This document shows, in pieces, positions 41,112 through 49,948 of a stretch of 64,000 bases of DNA (its first letter is position 1; each line of letters begins with the position of its first letter). The notes beneath the pieces are model-generated. The model saw only the letters and a program-made list of their open reading frames with translations. It did no database searches and was not told the DNA's origin. Source of the stretch: Accumulibacter sp003538495 (GTDB lineage: Bacteria > Pseudomonadota > Gammaproteobacteria > Burkholderiales > Rhodocyclaceae); assembly GCF_029255145.1 (NCBI RefSeq), contig NZ_JAPUVQ010000117.1, positions 1-64,000 of the forward strand. The letters run 5' to 3'. The translations under genes and the position numbers were made by a program.

Positions 41112-44100
41112 CTGGCCACCTCGAGTTGCAGCAGCAGCGTTACCGACTGGTCGTTGGCGGCGCTCGCCTGGCGCGTCTCGCCGAGCACCACCCGCGCCGG
41201 GGCCACGCCGCCGACGGTCGTCAGTTCGGCGACGATCGCTTCGCCGCGTCGCGACGCGAGCTGTGCCAGGGTCTGCTCCGAAACCGGCTGCTCGGCGATC
41301 AACCGGTCGAGGAGCTGCTGGTAGAACGCCGGCGGCGGGGTCGGCTGCGGCGCGGCCGCTGCGAGCGGCTGGCCGGACGCGGCCACCGCATCCAGCGCGC
41401 GGCGCTCCAGCGCCGCGAACACTTCGGGCGCGTAACGCTCGCTGAACGCCGCGGCGAGCGCGCGCTGCGCGCGCGGGTTGGCCGGATCGATCGGGCCCGG
41501 ATCCTCGCCGGCCGCCAGTTCGATACCCATCCGCGTGAGGAGGTCGCTGCGCACCGCCCGCGACTTCAGCACCGCCGTATCTTGAACGGCAGCGTAGGTC
41601 GGCGGCACGACCAGCGTCAGCATCTGCCGCTCGTTCATCGCGCGCGCGACCGCCGCCAGCTTCTGGCGCTCGGGCGGGCCGAGCACGTCGCTGCCCGGTT
41701 CGAAATCGATGCTGTCGAGCTGCTTGTCGCCACCACCGAACAGTGCGCCGAGAGCCCTGAACGGCGCCGTGACGATGCTTCCCAGCAGGTTGCCGAGCGC
41801 CTTGCCGATCACCGCCCCGTAGTCGAATTGCGGGTCGTTCAGATCACCGCTGACCGGCAGCCCGATGTCGATCACGCCCTCGGAGTCGGTCAGGATGGCG
41901 ATCGCCAGTTCGAGCGGCAGATCCAGGGCATCGGGGCTGTCGACCTTTTCGCCGAGTTCCATGTGCTTGAGGACGATCTTGTTCTGACCACGCAACTTGC
42001 CGTCCCTGACCTTGTACTGCAAATCCAGCGCCAGGCGTCCGCCGACGATCCGGTAACCGGCGAACTTGACCGAGTACGGCGACAGCGAACTCATCGCGAC
42101 GTTGCGGAAGGTCATTTCGATGTCGGTCAGCTTCTCCGGGCGAAAGACGCTGAGCTGGCCGCGAATCTTCGCCGATCCGTACTTGTCGACGCGGGCATCG
42201 AGCTGCACTTTCGCGCTCCGGTTGGGGTCGGTTCCCAGCCCGGTGATCACCCCCTTCAGTTCGTGCATCCGGGCTCCGAACTGCGGTCGCAGGCTGAGGT
42301 CGGCAAACTCGAGCGCCCCGCCGGACACCCGCAGGCGCGCGACGCTTACCGGGAAGGGATCGGCCGCTGCCACGGCGTCCTGCGGCGCCGTCGGCTGCTC
42401 GCCGGCAGCCGGCTGATCCTCGCCCTTCGGCCGCTTCTTCAGCACATCGGTCAGATTCACCGTCTGATCCTCGGCGATGATCAGACGCCCAGACGGCCGA
42501 ACGGCCCGGAGTTCGCCGATGTCCAGTCGATTTGGCTCGGCGGTCAGCAAGACGTCGCCGGCTGCCAGCGACTCCCAGGCCAGGAAGGGGCGCTTGCGGT
42601 CAACCTCGTCGAGCTGCAACTGGTCGACCGCGAAACTGCCCTGGTAGGCGAGATTGGCGCCGGCACCGGCCCGGTCGCCGTAGCGCAGACGCCCGGCGCT
42701 CGACGCCGTTCCAGAGGCCAGCGTCAATTCGGCGAATTCCGACAGGTAAGGCTGCAGCGGCGCCAGCGCAATGCCGACCAGACTGAGCTTGAGATCCGCC
42801 ATCCCGTTGTCGGCGCGGACGATGCCGCTGGCCTCGATAGTGCCGCCGCTGGCGACTTTCGCCTGCCATTCGACCTGCATCGGCGAGCTGACGCCGGTCT
42901 CGAAACCGGTGATGCGGGCGCGGATTTGATTGAGCCCGACGGCCAGCTGCGGCGACCCGCGTCGATCCTCGAAGCCGAGCGCAAAGCGGTCGACTTCGGC
43001 CGACCGCACGGCAAGGTGCCAGGCGGCACCCGCCGCCGGCGTGTCCGACAGTAGTGGCGTAGCGTCCGGGGCTGCGGCCACCGCCGCCGCAGCGGCTCCG
43101 CGCGTCAGCACCAGCCCGTTGAACCGTCCCTCGCTATCGAGCCAGGCCAGCGCGGTGCCGTTGGCGAGTGCGAGCTTGTCGGCGGTGGCCACTCGATCCC
43201 GCAGACTGAACGCGCCGCCGCCCAGCGTTCCGCTGCCCAGCTGCAGCATTTCGCTGCCGTCGGCCGGGCTGCTGAAAACCGCGTCCGACAGCGACGCGGT
43301 CAGCCCGTCACCGCGCAGATCGAGCGGACCGTCGGGAACCGCGAGCAGCACCGACCTGGCGCCAAGATCCGCCGCCGCAAACCGCGCGATCTCCGACGAG
43401 ACTCCCTGCGCGACGACGCCGGCCTCCTTCAGCTGCAACGCGGCATGATCGAGGCGAGCTTCGAACGACGCCCGAGCGGCGCCGGCCGACCTGGCCGAGG
43501 AAACACTCAGCGCGCCAGCTTCGAACGATGCATCCTGTACCGCCAGCCGATCTGTTCCCTGGGCGGCGGCCAACTTCGCGAGCGACAGCCGCAGAGCCTT
43601 GCCGGCCACGCTGAGTCGCCCGTCGGCCTGCGCCAACGATAGCTTCTCGCTGCTGATGGCGGCGCGGTGCAGGTCCAGCGCGTCGGCCGCGCGCTTCATC
43701 TGCAGCCCGGCAAACGTGCTGCGCGGCTGGTCCAGGACCAGCTCGACGCCGGCCGCTCCCGATTGCAGCAACAGGCGCTGGCCTGCCAGTGACAGCTCGC
43801 CAAGCTGCGCGTTTTGTCCGGAGCCGGCCAGCGCGACGCCGGTGGCCGAAAACGCCGGCTCGTCGATGGTCCCGGCGAGCGACTCGCCGGCGACGAGCAG
43901 CACGCGGCCGGCCTTGATCGCAGCGCCCGCCACACCGAGCGAATCGGTTCCGTCGCGCAGCCGCGCCGTGCCGATTGACAGCTTCGGCTGGTCGAACTCC
44001 AGGCGCGCGCCGGCCGCGCCGAACTCGCCAGTGACTGACAGCTGCAGCCCGATGGCGGCGGCCGACGCCGCCAGCCCCTGCGCCGGATCACGCCAGGCGA

Positions 44101-45292
44101 ATTCGACCTCCGACATTTCGGCGCTGGCCAGCGAGAATCGCCACGGGGCGGTCGCGCCGACCGCCGGCGACTCGACCGCCGGCGCTGCCGCTGCGGCGGA
44201 GGAGGCCACGGCGCGGATGGTCGTTGCGCCAGCTGCTGCCGCCGATTCTTCCGGTGGTGGCGCTGCCGGCGCGCGCGCCAGCGTCGCCCAATCGACTCTT
44301 CCCTGCGCGTCCACCGCCACCGCGATGCTTCCCTTTGCCAGGCGGAGGGAAGCAAAGCTGCTTTCGCGGCTCCCCAGGTCAACCCGTCCCTGCCGCAGCG
44401 ACAGCGTCTCGATCGCCAGCAGAGGCGAGCTCGCGCCGGCCGCGCTGAGCGACAGCGAGTCGACGTCGAGGCCAAGCTCGTGGACGCTTCCCGAGAGCAC
44501 GCCGCGGCGGTCGACCGCGAGGTCGAAGTCGCCTGCCAAGCCGACTTTCCCCGCTGGCGCATCGACTGCCAGCAGGCGCGCCAGGCTCCTCGCCAGGGTC
44601 TTCACCTCAAGGCCGCGCAGCGTCAACCGCCCCTTTGTTGCCAGCGGGTTCAGCGCCAGTTTGCCGCTCGTCACGAGCGCCTCGCCGGCGCGCGTGCGTG
44701 CCGACAGCTGGTAGCTTGCCGCTTGTTCGGGCAAGCTCGAAAGGTTGTCGATGACGATCTGCAGTGGCTCGACATGCGTCACCAGCGGTTCATCCAGCAG
44801 CTCGTCCGCGTACTCGATGCGGCCGTCGGTCAAGGCCAGGTGGGTCACGACGAAGCGCGGCAAGGGCTCGTCTTCCGCCGCCGGCTCGCTGGCGGGCAGG
44901 CGATCGAGCAGCGCGGCGAAGTTGTGCCGGCCTTCCCGGTCGAGGATGACGTTCAGCAGCGGCGCCTCGACGCTTGCCTCGGCGAAGGTCCAGGCACCGT
45001 CGATGATGCTGCGCAGCTCGAAATCGATCAGCAGCCGCTTGAAACCCAGCATCGAAGCGCCTTCGGGATCGGTCAACGCCAGGTCGTCGACCGCGAACCT
45101 GAAGGTCAGGGGGTTGAAGCGCACCTCGCCGACGCTGATCGGGTAACCGAGCTGGGCGCGGACCTGTTTCTCGACCTGCCACTTGACGATGGCCGGCAGC
45201 GCCAGGAAACCTCCGAGCAGATAGAGCGTGAACAGCACCACGGCAGTAACCACCGGCATACTGGAAAGGATTTGTCGCAAGCGCATGGGCAT
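41108..45292 (-). CDS. DUF748 (AsmA-like) envelope protein
   Basis: About 1394 residues with one N-terminal membrane anchor (VVTAVVLFTLYLLGGFLALPA) and a long repetitive beta-rich periplasmic body, the DUF748 pattern VRFNPLTFRFAVDDLALTDP near the start and VRDGKLRGQNKIVLKHMELG near 1100. The C-terminal portion has IDFEPGSDVLGPPERQKLAA, like an OmpA-type loop. Related AsmA/TamB-like bridge proteins are linked with phospholipid transport. Starts upstream of ATG 45292 are rejected as they lack the anchor context. It is coupled to yihY. Confidence 0.8.
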   Translation of the reverse strand: MPMRLRQILSSMPVVTAVVLFTLYLLGGFLALPAIVKWQVEKQVRAQLGYPISVGEVRFNPLTFRFAVDDLALTDPEGASMLGFKRLLIDFELRSIIDGAWTFAEASVEAPLLNVILDREGRHNFAALLDRLPASEPAAEDEPLPRFVVTHLALTDGRIEYADELLDEPLVTHVEPLQIVIDNLSSLPEQAASYQLSARTRAGEALVTSGKLALNPLATKGRLTLRGLEVKTLARSLARLLAVDAPAGKVGLAGDFDLAVDRRGVLSGSVHELGLDVDSLSLSAAGASSPLLAIETLSLRQGRVDLGSRESSFASLRLAKGSIAVAVDAQGRVDWATLARAPAAPPPEESAAAAGATTIRAVASSAAAAAPAVESPAVGATAPWRFSLASAEMSEVEFAWRDPAQGLAASAAAIGLQLSVTGEFGAAGARLEFDQPKLSIGTARLRDGTDSLGVAGAAIKAGRVLLVAGESLAGTIDEPAFSATGVALAGSGQNAQLGELSLAGQRLLLQSGAAGVELVLDQPRSTFAGLQMKRAADALDLHRAAISSEKLSLAQADGRLSVAGKALRLSLAKLAAAQGTDRLAVQDASFEAGALSVSSARSAGAARASFEARLDHAALQLKEAGVVAQGVSSEIARFAAADLGARSVLLAVPDGPLDLRGDGLTASLSDAVFSSPADGSEMLQLGSGTLGGGAFSLRDRVATADKLALANGTALAWLDSEGRFNGLVLTRGAAAAAVAAAPDATPLLSDTPAAGAAWHLAVRSAEVDRFALGFEDRRGSPQLAVGLNQIRARITGFETGVSSPMQVEWQAKVASGGTIEASGIVRADNGMADLKLSLVGIALAPLQPYLSEFAELTLASGTASSAGRLRYGDRAGAGANLAYQGSFAVDQLQLDEVDRKRPFLAWESLAAGDVLLTAEPNRLDIGELRAVRPSGRLIIAEDQTVNLTDVLKKRPKGEDQPAAGEQPTAPQDAVAAADPFPVSVARLRVSGGALEFADLSLRPQFGARMHELKGVITGLGTDPNRSAKVQLDARVDKYGSAKIRGQLSVFRPEKLTDIEMTFRNVAMSSLSPYSVKFAGYRIVGGRLALDLQYKVRDGKLRGQNKIVLKHMELGEKVDSPDALDLPLELAIAILTDSEGVIDIGLPVSGDLNDPQFDYGAVIGKALGNLLGSIVTAPFRALGALFGGGDKQLDSIDFEPGSDVLGPPERQKLAAVARAMNERQMLTLVVPPTYAAVQDTAVLKSRAVRSDLLTRMGIELAAGEDPGPIDPANPRAQRALAAAFSERYAPEVFAALERRALDAVAASGQPLAAAAPQPTPPPAFYQQLLDRLIAEQPVSEQTLAQLASRRGEAIVAELTTVGGVAPARVVLGETRQASAANDQSVTLLLQLEVAR

Positions 45293-45767
45293 TATCGGGG
45301 CTTTCACGGCACGGGCGACGGCTGCGCCTTGATCGGTCGCGCCAGCAGCGCGCGTCGACACCGGCGCCAGGTGGCGGGCCCACCTGAACGTCGCTCTGGC
45401 CAGGTTGGAGAGTCCGTTCCGACAAGGCAAGCGCCGTGCCGGTTCCGGGGTCGTTCTCTCTCGTCTCGGCGGCCAGGGTAGCAAGCTTCAGGAAGCATCC
45501 TGGAGGCCATGATACCCCGCTTGCACGATCCAGGGACAGGTGGCGACCAGTGCTGGTCGCCGCGCGTTCGCGTGTGGACCGCCGCCGGAGCGGGCCGGAC
45601 ACCGACCAGCGACCGCCCGACAGTCGCGCAGCGATCGGCGCCCGGGGCTACAATGCGGCTTCCCGGCCGTTGCAGGCCTGGCTGCCCTGCGCCTTCGCGG
45701 CCTCGCCGCAGCGACCTTCCACCCCGCCCATTCCTTCCACAAGCCAACGCCCCGAAAGCCAGTTTCC
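45293..45767. other. Intergenic stretch, no gene seen
   Basis: About 475 bases between divergent DUF748 and CoA-transferase genes. Long open frames exist on both strands because of high GC, but none is protein-like. It presumably holds both promoters. Confidence 0.5.
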
Positions 45768-46931
45768 ATGCGCCCACCTCCTCTCGCCGGCCTGCGCGTG
45801 CTCGACCTCACGCGACTGTTGCCGGGCCCGCTGGCCACCATGCACCTCGCCGACCTCGGCGCCGACGTGATCAAGATCGAGGAACCCGGCGGCGGCGACT
45901 ACGCGCGCACCGCGGGAGCAGTCCACGGAGGCGTCAGCTACTTCGAGATGGTCAATCGCAACAAGCGCAGCCTGACGCTGGACCTCAAGCAGCCGGCCGG
46001 CGTCGAAGCCTTCATGCGCCTGGCGGCTGCGGCGGAGGTGGTCGTCGAGGGTTTCCGCCCCGGCGTCGTGGACAAGCTCGGCGTCGGCTACCGGGCGGTA
46101 TCGTCGATCAACCCGCGCGTCGTGTATTGTGCGATCACCGGCTACGGCCAGGACGGGCCGTACCGCGACCGCGCCGGCCACGACCTGAATTACCTGGGCT
46201 ACAGCGGCCTGCTCGACCAGATCGGCGTTGCCGGCGGTGCGCCGGCGGTTCCCAACTTCCAGATCGGCGACCTGCTCGGCGGCTCGCTGAGCGCGCTGGT
46301 GGGACTTCTCGCCGCGGTCGTCGACGCGCGCAGCAGCGGCCGTGGCCGCTACGTTGACGTGGCGATGACCGACGGCGTTTTCGCCCACAGCCTGTTCCCG
46401 CTGCTGACCGTGCTCGGCCTCGGCCAGGTGCTGCCACGCGGGCAGGACCTGCTGTCGGGCGGCATGCCGAGCTATGGCGTCTACGCGACCGCCGACGGCC
46501 GTCACTTCGCGGTCAGCGCGATGGAGCCCAAGTTCTGGCAGACGCTGTGCGCAACCATCGACCGCCCGGACCTCGCGCCTTTCGCCTTCGCCACCGGCGA
46601 CGAGGGGCAACGCATCCGGCGCGAGCTGGAGGCGGTCTTTGCCCGCCGCAGCTTCGCCGAGTGGACGACGGTTTTCGCAGGCGTCGACTGCTGTGTGACG
46701 CCGGTATTGCGTTTCGAGGAGAGCCTGGAGAACGAACAGCTGCGCGCCCGCGGCATGATCGTCGAGGTAGCCGGCGTCAAGCAGTTCGCGCCGCCGTTCA
46801 AGATCAGCGAGCTGCCCTTCGCCGCGCGGCGCGCAGCACCTGCCGCCGGCCAGCACAGCGCGGAGGTTCTTGGTGAAGCCGGTTTCAGCGGCGAAGAGAT
46901 CGCCCGCCTGCAAGCGCAGAAAGTGATCTGA
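45768..46931 (+). CDS. CaiB/BaiF family CoA-transferase
   Basis: 387 residues, class III CoA-transferase. Signatures: GLRVLDLTRLLPGPLATMHL, ADLGADVIKIEEPGGGDYAR, VEGFRPGVVDKLGVGY, YCAITGYGQDGPYRDRAGHD (catalytic Asp at the end) and LNYLGYSGLLDQIG. The RTAGAVHG region and the length resemble alpha-methylacyl-CoA racemase-like members. The substrate is not identifiable. It is followed 24 bp later by an AEC carrier, which may import the acid that is activated. Confidence 0.85.
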   Translation: MRPPPLAGLRVLDLTRLLPGPLATMHLADLGADVIKIEEPGGGDYARTAGAVHGGVSYFEMVNRNKRSLTLDLKQPAGVEAFMRLAAAAEVVVEGFRPGVVDKLGVGYRAVSSINPRVVYCAITGYGQDGPYRDRAGHDLNYLGYSGLLDQIGVAGGAPAVPNFQIGDLLGGSLSALVGLLAAVVDARSSGRGRYVDVAMTDGVFAHSLFPLLTVLGLGQVLPRGQDLLSGGMPSYGVYATADGRHFAVSAMEPKFWQTLCATIDRPDLAPFAFATGDEGQRIRRELEAVFARRSFAEWTTVFAGVDCCVTPVLRFEESLENEQLRARGMIVEVAGVKQFAPPFKISELPFAARRAAPAAGQHSAEVLGEAGFSGEEIARLQAQKVI

Positions 46932-46955
46932 ACGGCTCCGGCAGCGCCCGACAGC

Positions 46956-47855
46956 ATGCAAGGCATCCTGCTCCTGCTGCCCGATTTCGGCCTGATTCTG
47001 CTCGGCTGGGCACTTTACCGGCTGGTCGATTTCGGCGCCACGTTCTGGAGCGGAGTCGAGAAGCTGGTCTACTTCGTGTTATTCCCGGCGCTGCTGTTCA
47101 AGGCACTGGCCAGCACGCGCATCGATTTCGCTGCGGCAGCACCGCTGTTCGCCAGTGGCGCCGCGGCGCTCGCCTGCGGGGTCGTTCTCGGCCTGCTGGC
47201 CGGACCGCTGTTCGGGCCGAACAAGAGTGCCTTCGCCTCGCGTTTCCAGTGTGCCTTCCGCTTCAACTCGTACATCGGCCTGGCGGTGATCGGCAAGCTG
47301 CACGGCGCCGCCGGCATCGCGGCGATGGGCATCCTGATCGGCGCGATGGTGCCGCTGGCCAACGTCGCTTCGGTGTGGATGCTGGCCCGGCACGGCAATC
47401 TCGGCGTGCTCCGCGAAATGGCCCGCAATCCGCTGCTCCTGGCTACCCTGGCCGGCTTCGTGTTCGGTAGCAGCGGCCAGACGCTGCCGGCCGCCGCGGC
47501 ACAGCTGCTGGGCCGACTCGGCGAAGCGGCGGTTGCCCTCGGGCTGCTGGCGGTGGGTGCCGCGCTCAAGCTGCGTGGCAGCTCGGGGGCACACGGCGCT
47601 TCGTGTTACCTGTTGGCGGTGAAACTGCTGGCGGTACCGGCGGCCGCCCTTCTTGCGGCGTCCAGTCTTGGGCTCGGCGGCGTGTATTTCGATACGGTGA
47701 TCGTCTTCGGCGCCCTGCCGACCGCAACGTCGGCGTACATCCTGGCGGTACGCATGGGCGGCGACGGTCCGGGTGTCGCCTGGCTGGTATCGGCGAATAC
47801 CCTGGCGGCGATGTTCACCCTGCCGGTCTGGCTGACGATTGCCCTGCGCTACTGA
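46956..47855 (+). CDS. AEC family auxin-efflux-type transporter
   Basis: 299 residues, ten predicted membrane helices in two inverted repeats typical of the AEC fold. Seen: FVLFPALLFKALAST in helix 2, FRFNSYIGLAVIGKLHG and a C-terminal VIVFGALPTATSAYILAVRMGG. Bacterial members move dicarboxylates such as malate or malonate. The gene follows the CoA-transferase closely, probably one transcription unit. Its end overlaps the convergent PP2C phosphatase by seven bases. Confidence 0.85.
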   Translation: MQGILLLLPDFGLILLGWALYRLVDFGATFWSGVEKLVYFVLFPALLFKALASTRIDFAAAAPLFASGAAALACGVVLGLLAGPLFGPNKSAFASRFQCAFRFNSYIGLAVIGKLHGAAGIAAMGILIGAMVPLANVASVWMLARHGNLGVLREMARNPLLLATLAGFVFGSSGQTLPAAAAQLLGRLGEAAVALGLLAVGAALKLRGSSGAHGASCYLLAVKLLAVPAAALLAASSLGLGGVYFDTVIVFGALPTATSAYILAVRMGGDGPGVAWLVSANTLAAMFTLPVWLTIALRY

Positions 47856-48640
47856 GCGGCCAGCCCGCTGCTCGCCCGGACGGCAATGACCCCGACGGAG
47901 ATGTTGTCGCTGCCGTCGCGCTCGCGTGCCAGATCGATCAGCCGCCGACACGCTTGTTCAGGATCGAGAGTTCCGACCGCCTCGGCGATGTCCGCGGGTT
48001 CGACCGAGCCGTGCAGTCCGTCCGAGCAAAGGACGAAGGTCTCGCCGATCGCCGGTGCGGCGCAGCGCTGTACGGCAACGCGCAAGCCCCGGCGCGTTCC
48101 GAGCGAACGCAGGAGGATGTTGCGCATCGGGTGATAGCGTGCCTCCAGCGCACTGATCATCCCGTCCTGCAGCAGCTGTTCGACAAGGGTGTGGTCCTGT
48201 GTCAGCTGGATGCAACGACCCTTCGCACAACGATAGAGACGGCTGTCACCGACGTGCGCGTAGAGCGCACTGGTCGGCAGCAGAACCAGCACGGTCGCGG
48301 TCGTACCCATCCCGATCAGCGCCGGATCGGCGTCCCCCTGGCGATAGATGGCCCTGTTCGCCTCGAGCACCGCCAGTTCGACGGCGCGCAAGGGCTCCTG
48401 ATCGGCCGGCGCCGCGAAGTAGCAACGGCAAATCGTCTCGACGGCGAGCACGCTCGCCACTTCGCCACCCAGATGGCCACCCATGCCGTCGGCCACCACC
48501 GCCAGTACGCCGCGCCGCCGGCGTAGTTCCGCGTCGGCCGGGCAAACGAAAGCCACCGCGTCCTCGTTGGTCTCGCGCACGCAGCCGACGTCAGTGGCCA
48601 CGCACGCCTGCACGGCGAAGTCTGGCGCGGATTCGTTCAT
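47849..48640 (-). CDS. PP2C-type serine/threonine phosphatase
   Basis: 263 residues. Metal-binding and catalytic motifs are complete: RETNEDAV near residue 22-29, VADGMGGHLGGEVAS, ALYAHVGDSRLYR, LCSDGLHGSV and DGSDNISVGVIAV. It dephosphorylates Ser/Thr, usually paired with a Hanks-type kinase, which is not in the window. ATG 48640 is chosen because it begins ahead of CVATDVG; an open frame extends to 48778 with low-complexity Ala runs. Confidence 0.85.
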   Translation of the reverse strand: MNESAPDFAVQACVATDVGCVRETNEDAVAFVCPADAELRRRRGVLAVVADGMGGHLGGEVASVLAVETICRCYFAAPADQEPLRAVELAVLEANRAIYRQGDADPALIGMGTTATVLVLLPTSALYAHVGDSRLYRCAKGRCIQLTQDHTLVEQLLQDGMISALEARYHPMRNILLRSLGTRRGLRVAVQRCAAPAIGETFVLCSDGLHGSVEPADIAEAVGTLDPEQACRRLIDLARERDGSDNISVGVIAVRASSGLAAQ

Positions 48641-48964
48641 CGGTGGTTCACGCTCGCTGGCCACTGCGCCACCGGCTGCCGCAGCCGCGGCAGCGGCCGC
48701 AGCGTGCCAACGCCCTGCGCTGCAGCTGCGGCAGGCGCCAATCCGCACCTGACCGACCCTTGTCGCCTCGACACCCAAACGGTCACTGAAGGCTCCCTGA
48801 TGAACTCACGGTGCCATTGTGCCACTGCCTGCATTCGTTGCCGACCTCGCCCCAGCACCACTCATTCGACAGCTTGCAGATCAAGGCAGAGCGATAACGC
48901 CGATCAACTATACTGAATCCGACACGCTCGTCAGCCATGCCCCGTTCATCAAGAGGAAACCACT
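48641..48964. other. Intergenic stretch, no gene seen
   Basis: About 320 bases between divergent genes (PP2C and a lipoprotein). It holds an Ala-codon-rich low-complexity tract at 48669-48710 but no gene or clear motif. Confidence 0.4.
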
Positions 48965-49447
48965 ATGCCCAAGCCACCATTGGTATCCACCTGGCACCCT
49001 TTTTTCGTGCTGGCCCTTGCCGCTACCGCGACCTCCGCCTGCTACGTGGTGCCTACCATGGCGCCCGACGGCACCGTTCGCTATGGTCACTACCCCTTGC
49101 CACCGGCGGGAATCCCGGTGGAGCCCGTTCCGGGCGGAACTGCTCCGGCAACCCTCAGCGTCAGGTTGTACCCGGCCAACGACCGGGCCACCGCGAGCGG
49201 CGTCGTCAGCGGTACAGTCACCAACATGATGACCGGCAAGGGCCGCTTTGTCGCCAACTATCTGGGTGAGGTACTGAGCGGCGAGGCGACGCGCGTATCG
49301 AATGACGACAAACGCGGCGTCGCCAGCGCTTTCAGCCCGAGCGGCATGTACATGTCCTGCGAGTACCAGATGAACACGCCGTATCAGGGCGCAGGAAGCT
49401 GTTCGTTCGCCAACGGCGCCAAGTACCAGATGCACATCGGCAATTGA
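48965..49447 (+). CDS. Putative lipoprotein
   Basis: 160 residues with an N-terminal signal MPKPPLVSTWHPFFVLALAA and lipobox ATSAC at the cleavage site (Cys about 26). The mature region is Pro/Gly-rich and then beta-strand-like, with SGVVSGTVTNMMTGKGRFVA and CEYQMNTPYQGAGSCSFANG. No domain was recognised. Exported location is supported; the function is unknown. Confidence 0.7.
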   Translation: MPKPPLVSTWHPFFVLALAATATSACYVVPTMAPDGTVRYGHYPLPPAGIPVEPVPGGTAPATLSVRLYPANDRATASGVVSGTVTNMMTGKGRFVANYLGEVLSGEATRVSNDDKRGVASAFSPSGMYMSCEYQMNTPYQGAGSCSFANGAKYQMHIGN

Positions 49448-49519
49448 GCGGCTCGCCCGGCGGCGATTGATTGAGTCGCCCGACCAGCGGCGACACCTCG
49501 CCGCAGCGTCCACCGCCGC

Positions 49520-49948
49520 TCATTGTCGAAGGCGCCGGTCGGCATCGTCCGGCGCCGAGGTCTCTTCCGCCTTGCCGCTGGCGCACGGCACCAGCGCCAG
49601 CGTCGCTTCGCTCGCGAGTCGGGCCAGATAATCGCCGACCGGTCGGCAGATGCCGTTCACACACAGCTCGTAACTGCCCGCATACGGTGAATGCGACAGC
49701 AGCAGCCGTGGCAACGGTGCCACTTTCGGCCGATAGTGCCAGGTGCCGCCACGCAGGATGGCATCGGCGGGCGGTTCCATGCCGGCGCCGCTACCCTGAA
49801 TCCGGGCCGCGACGACGCGCAGGTAGGCGCCTTCGACAAGCCAGTCCTCCTCCCAGCGCGTTTTCTCGATCGAGTGCGTCCACGCCAGGGTGAAGGCATT
49901 TGCCGCAACGACGGCAGCTGCCGCACCGGCGCTCAGGCAAAGCGGCAT
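49520..49948 (-). CDS. DUF1850 protein
   Basis: 142 residues, N-terminal signal or anchor, then FTLAWTHSIEKTRWEEDWLV and GAYLRVVAARIQGSGAGMEP, the signature of DUF1850. This family is found almost exclusively beside TRAP-TAXI transporters. Its start overlaps the stop of the TRAP permease gene. It is the last gene in the minus-strand operon; the role is unknown but probably periplasmic. Confidence 0.8.
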   Translation of the reverse strand: MPLCLSAGAAAAVVAANAFTLAWTHSIEKTRWEEDWLVEGAYLRVVAARIQGSGAGMEPPADAILRGGTWHYRPKVAPLPRLLLSHSPYAGSYELCVNGICRPVGDYLARLASEATLALVPCASGKAEETSAPDDADRRLRQ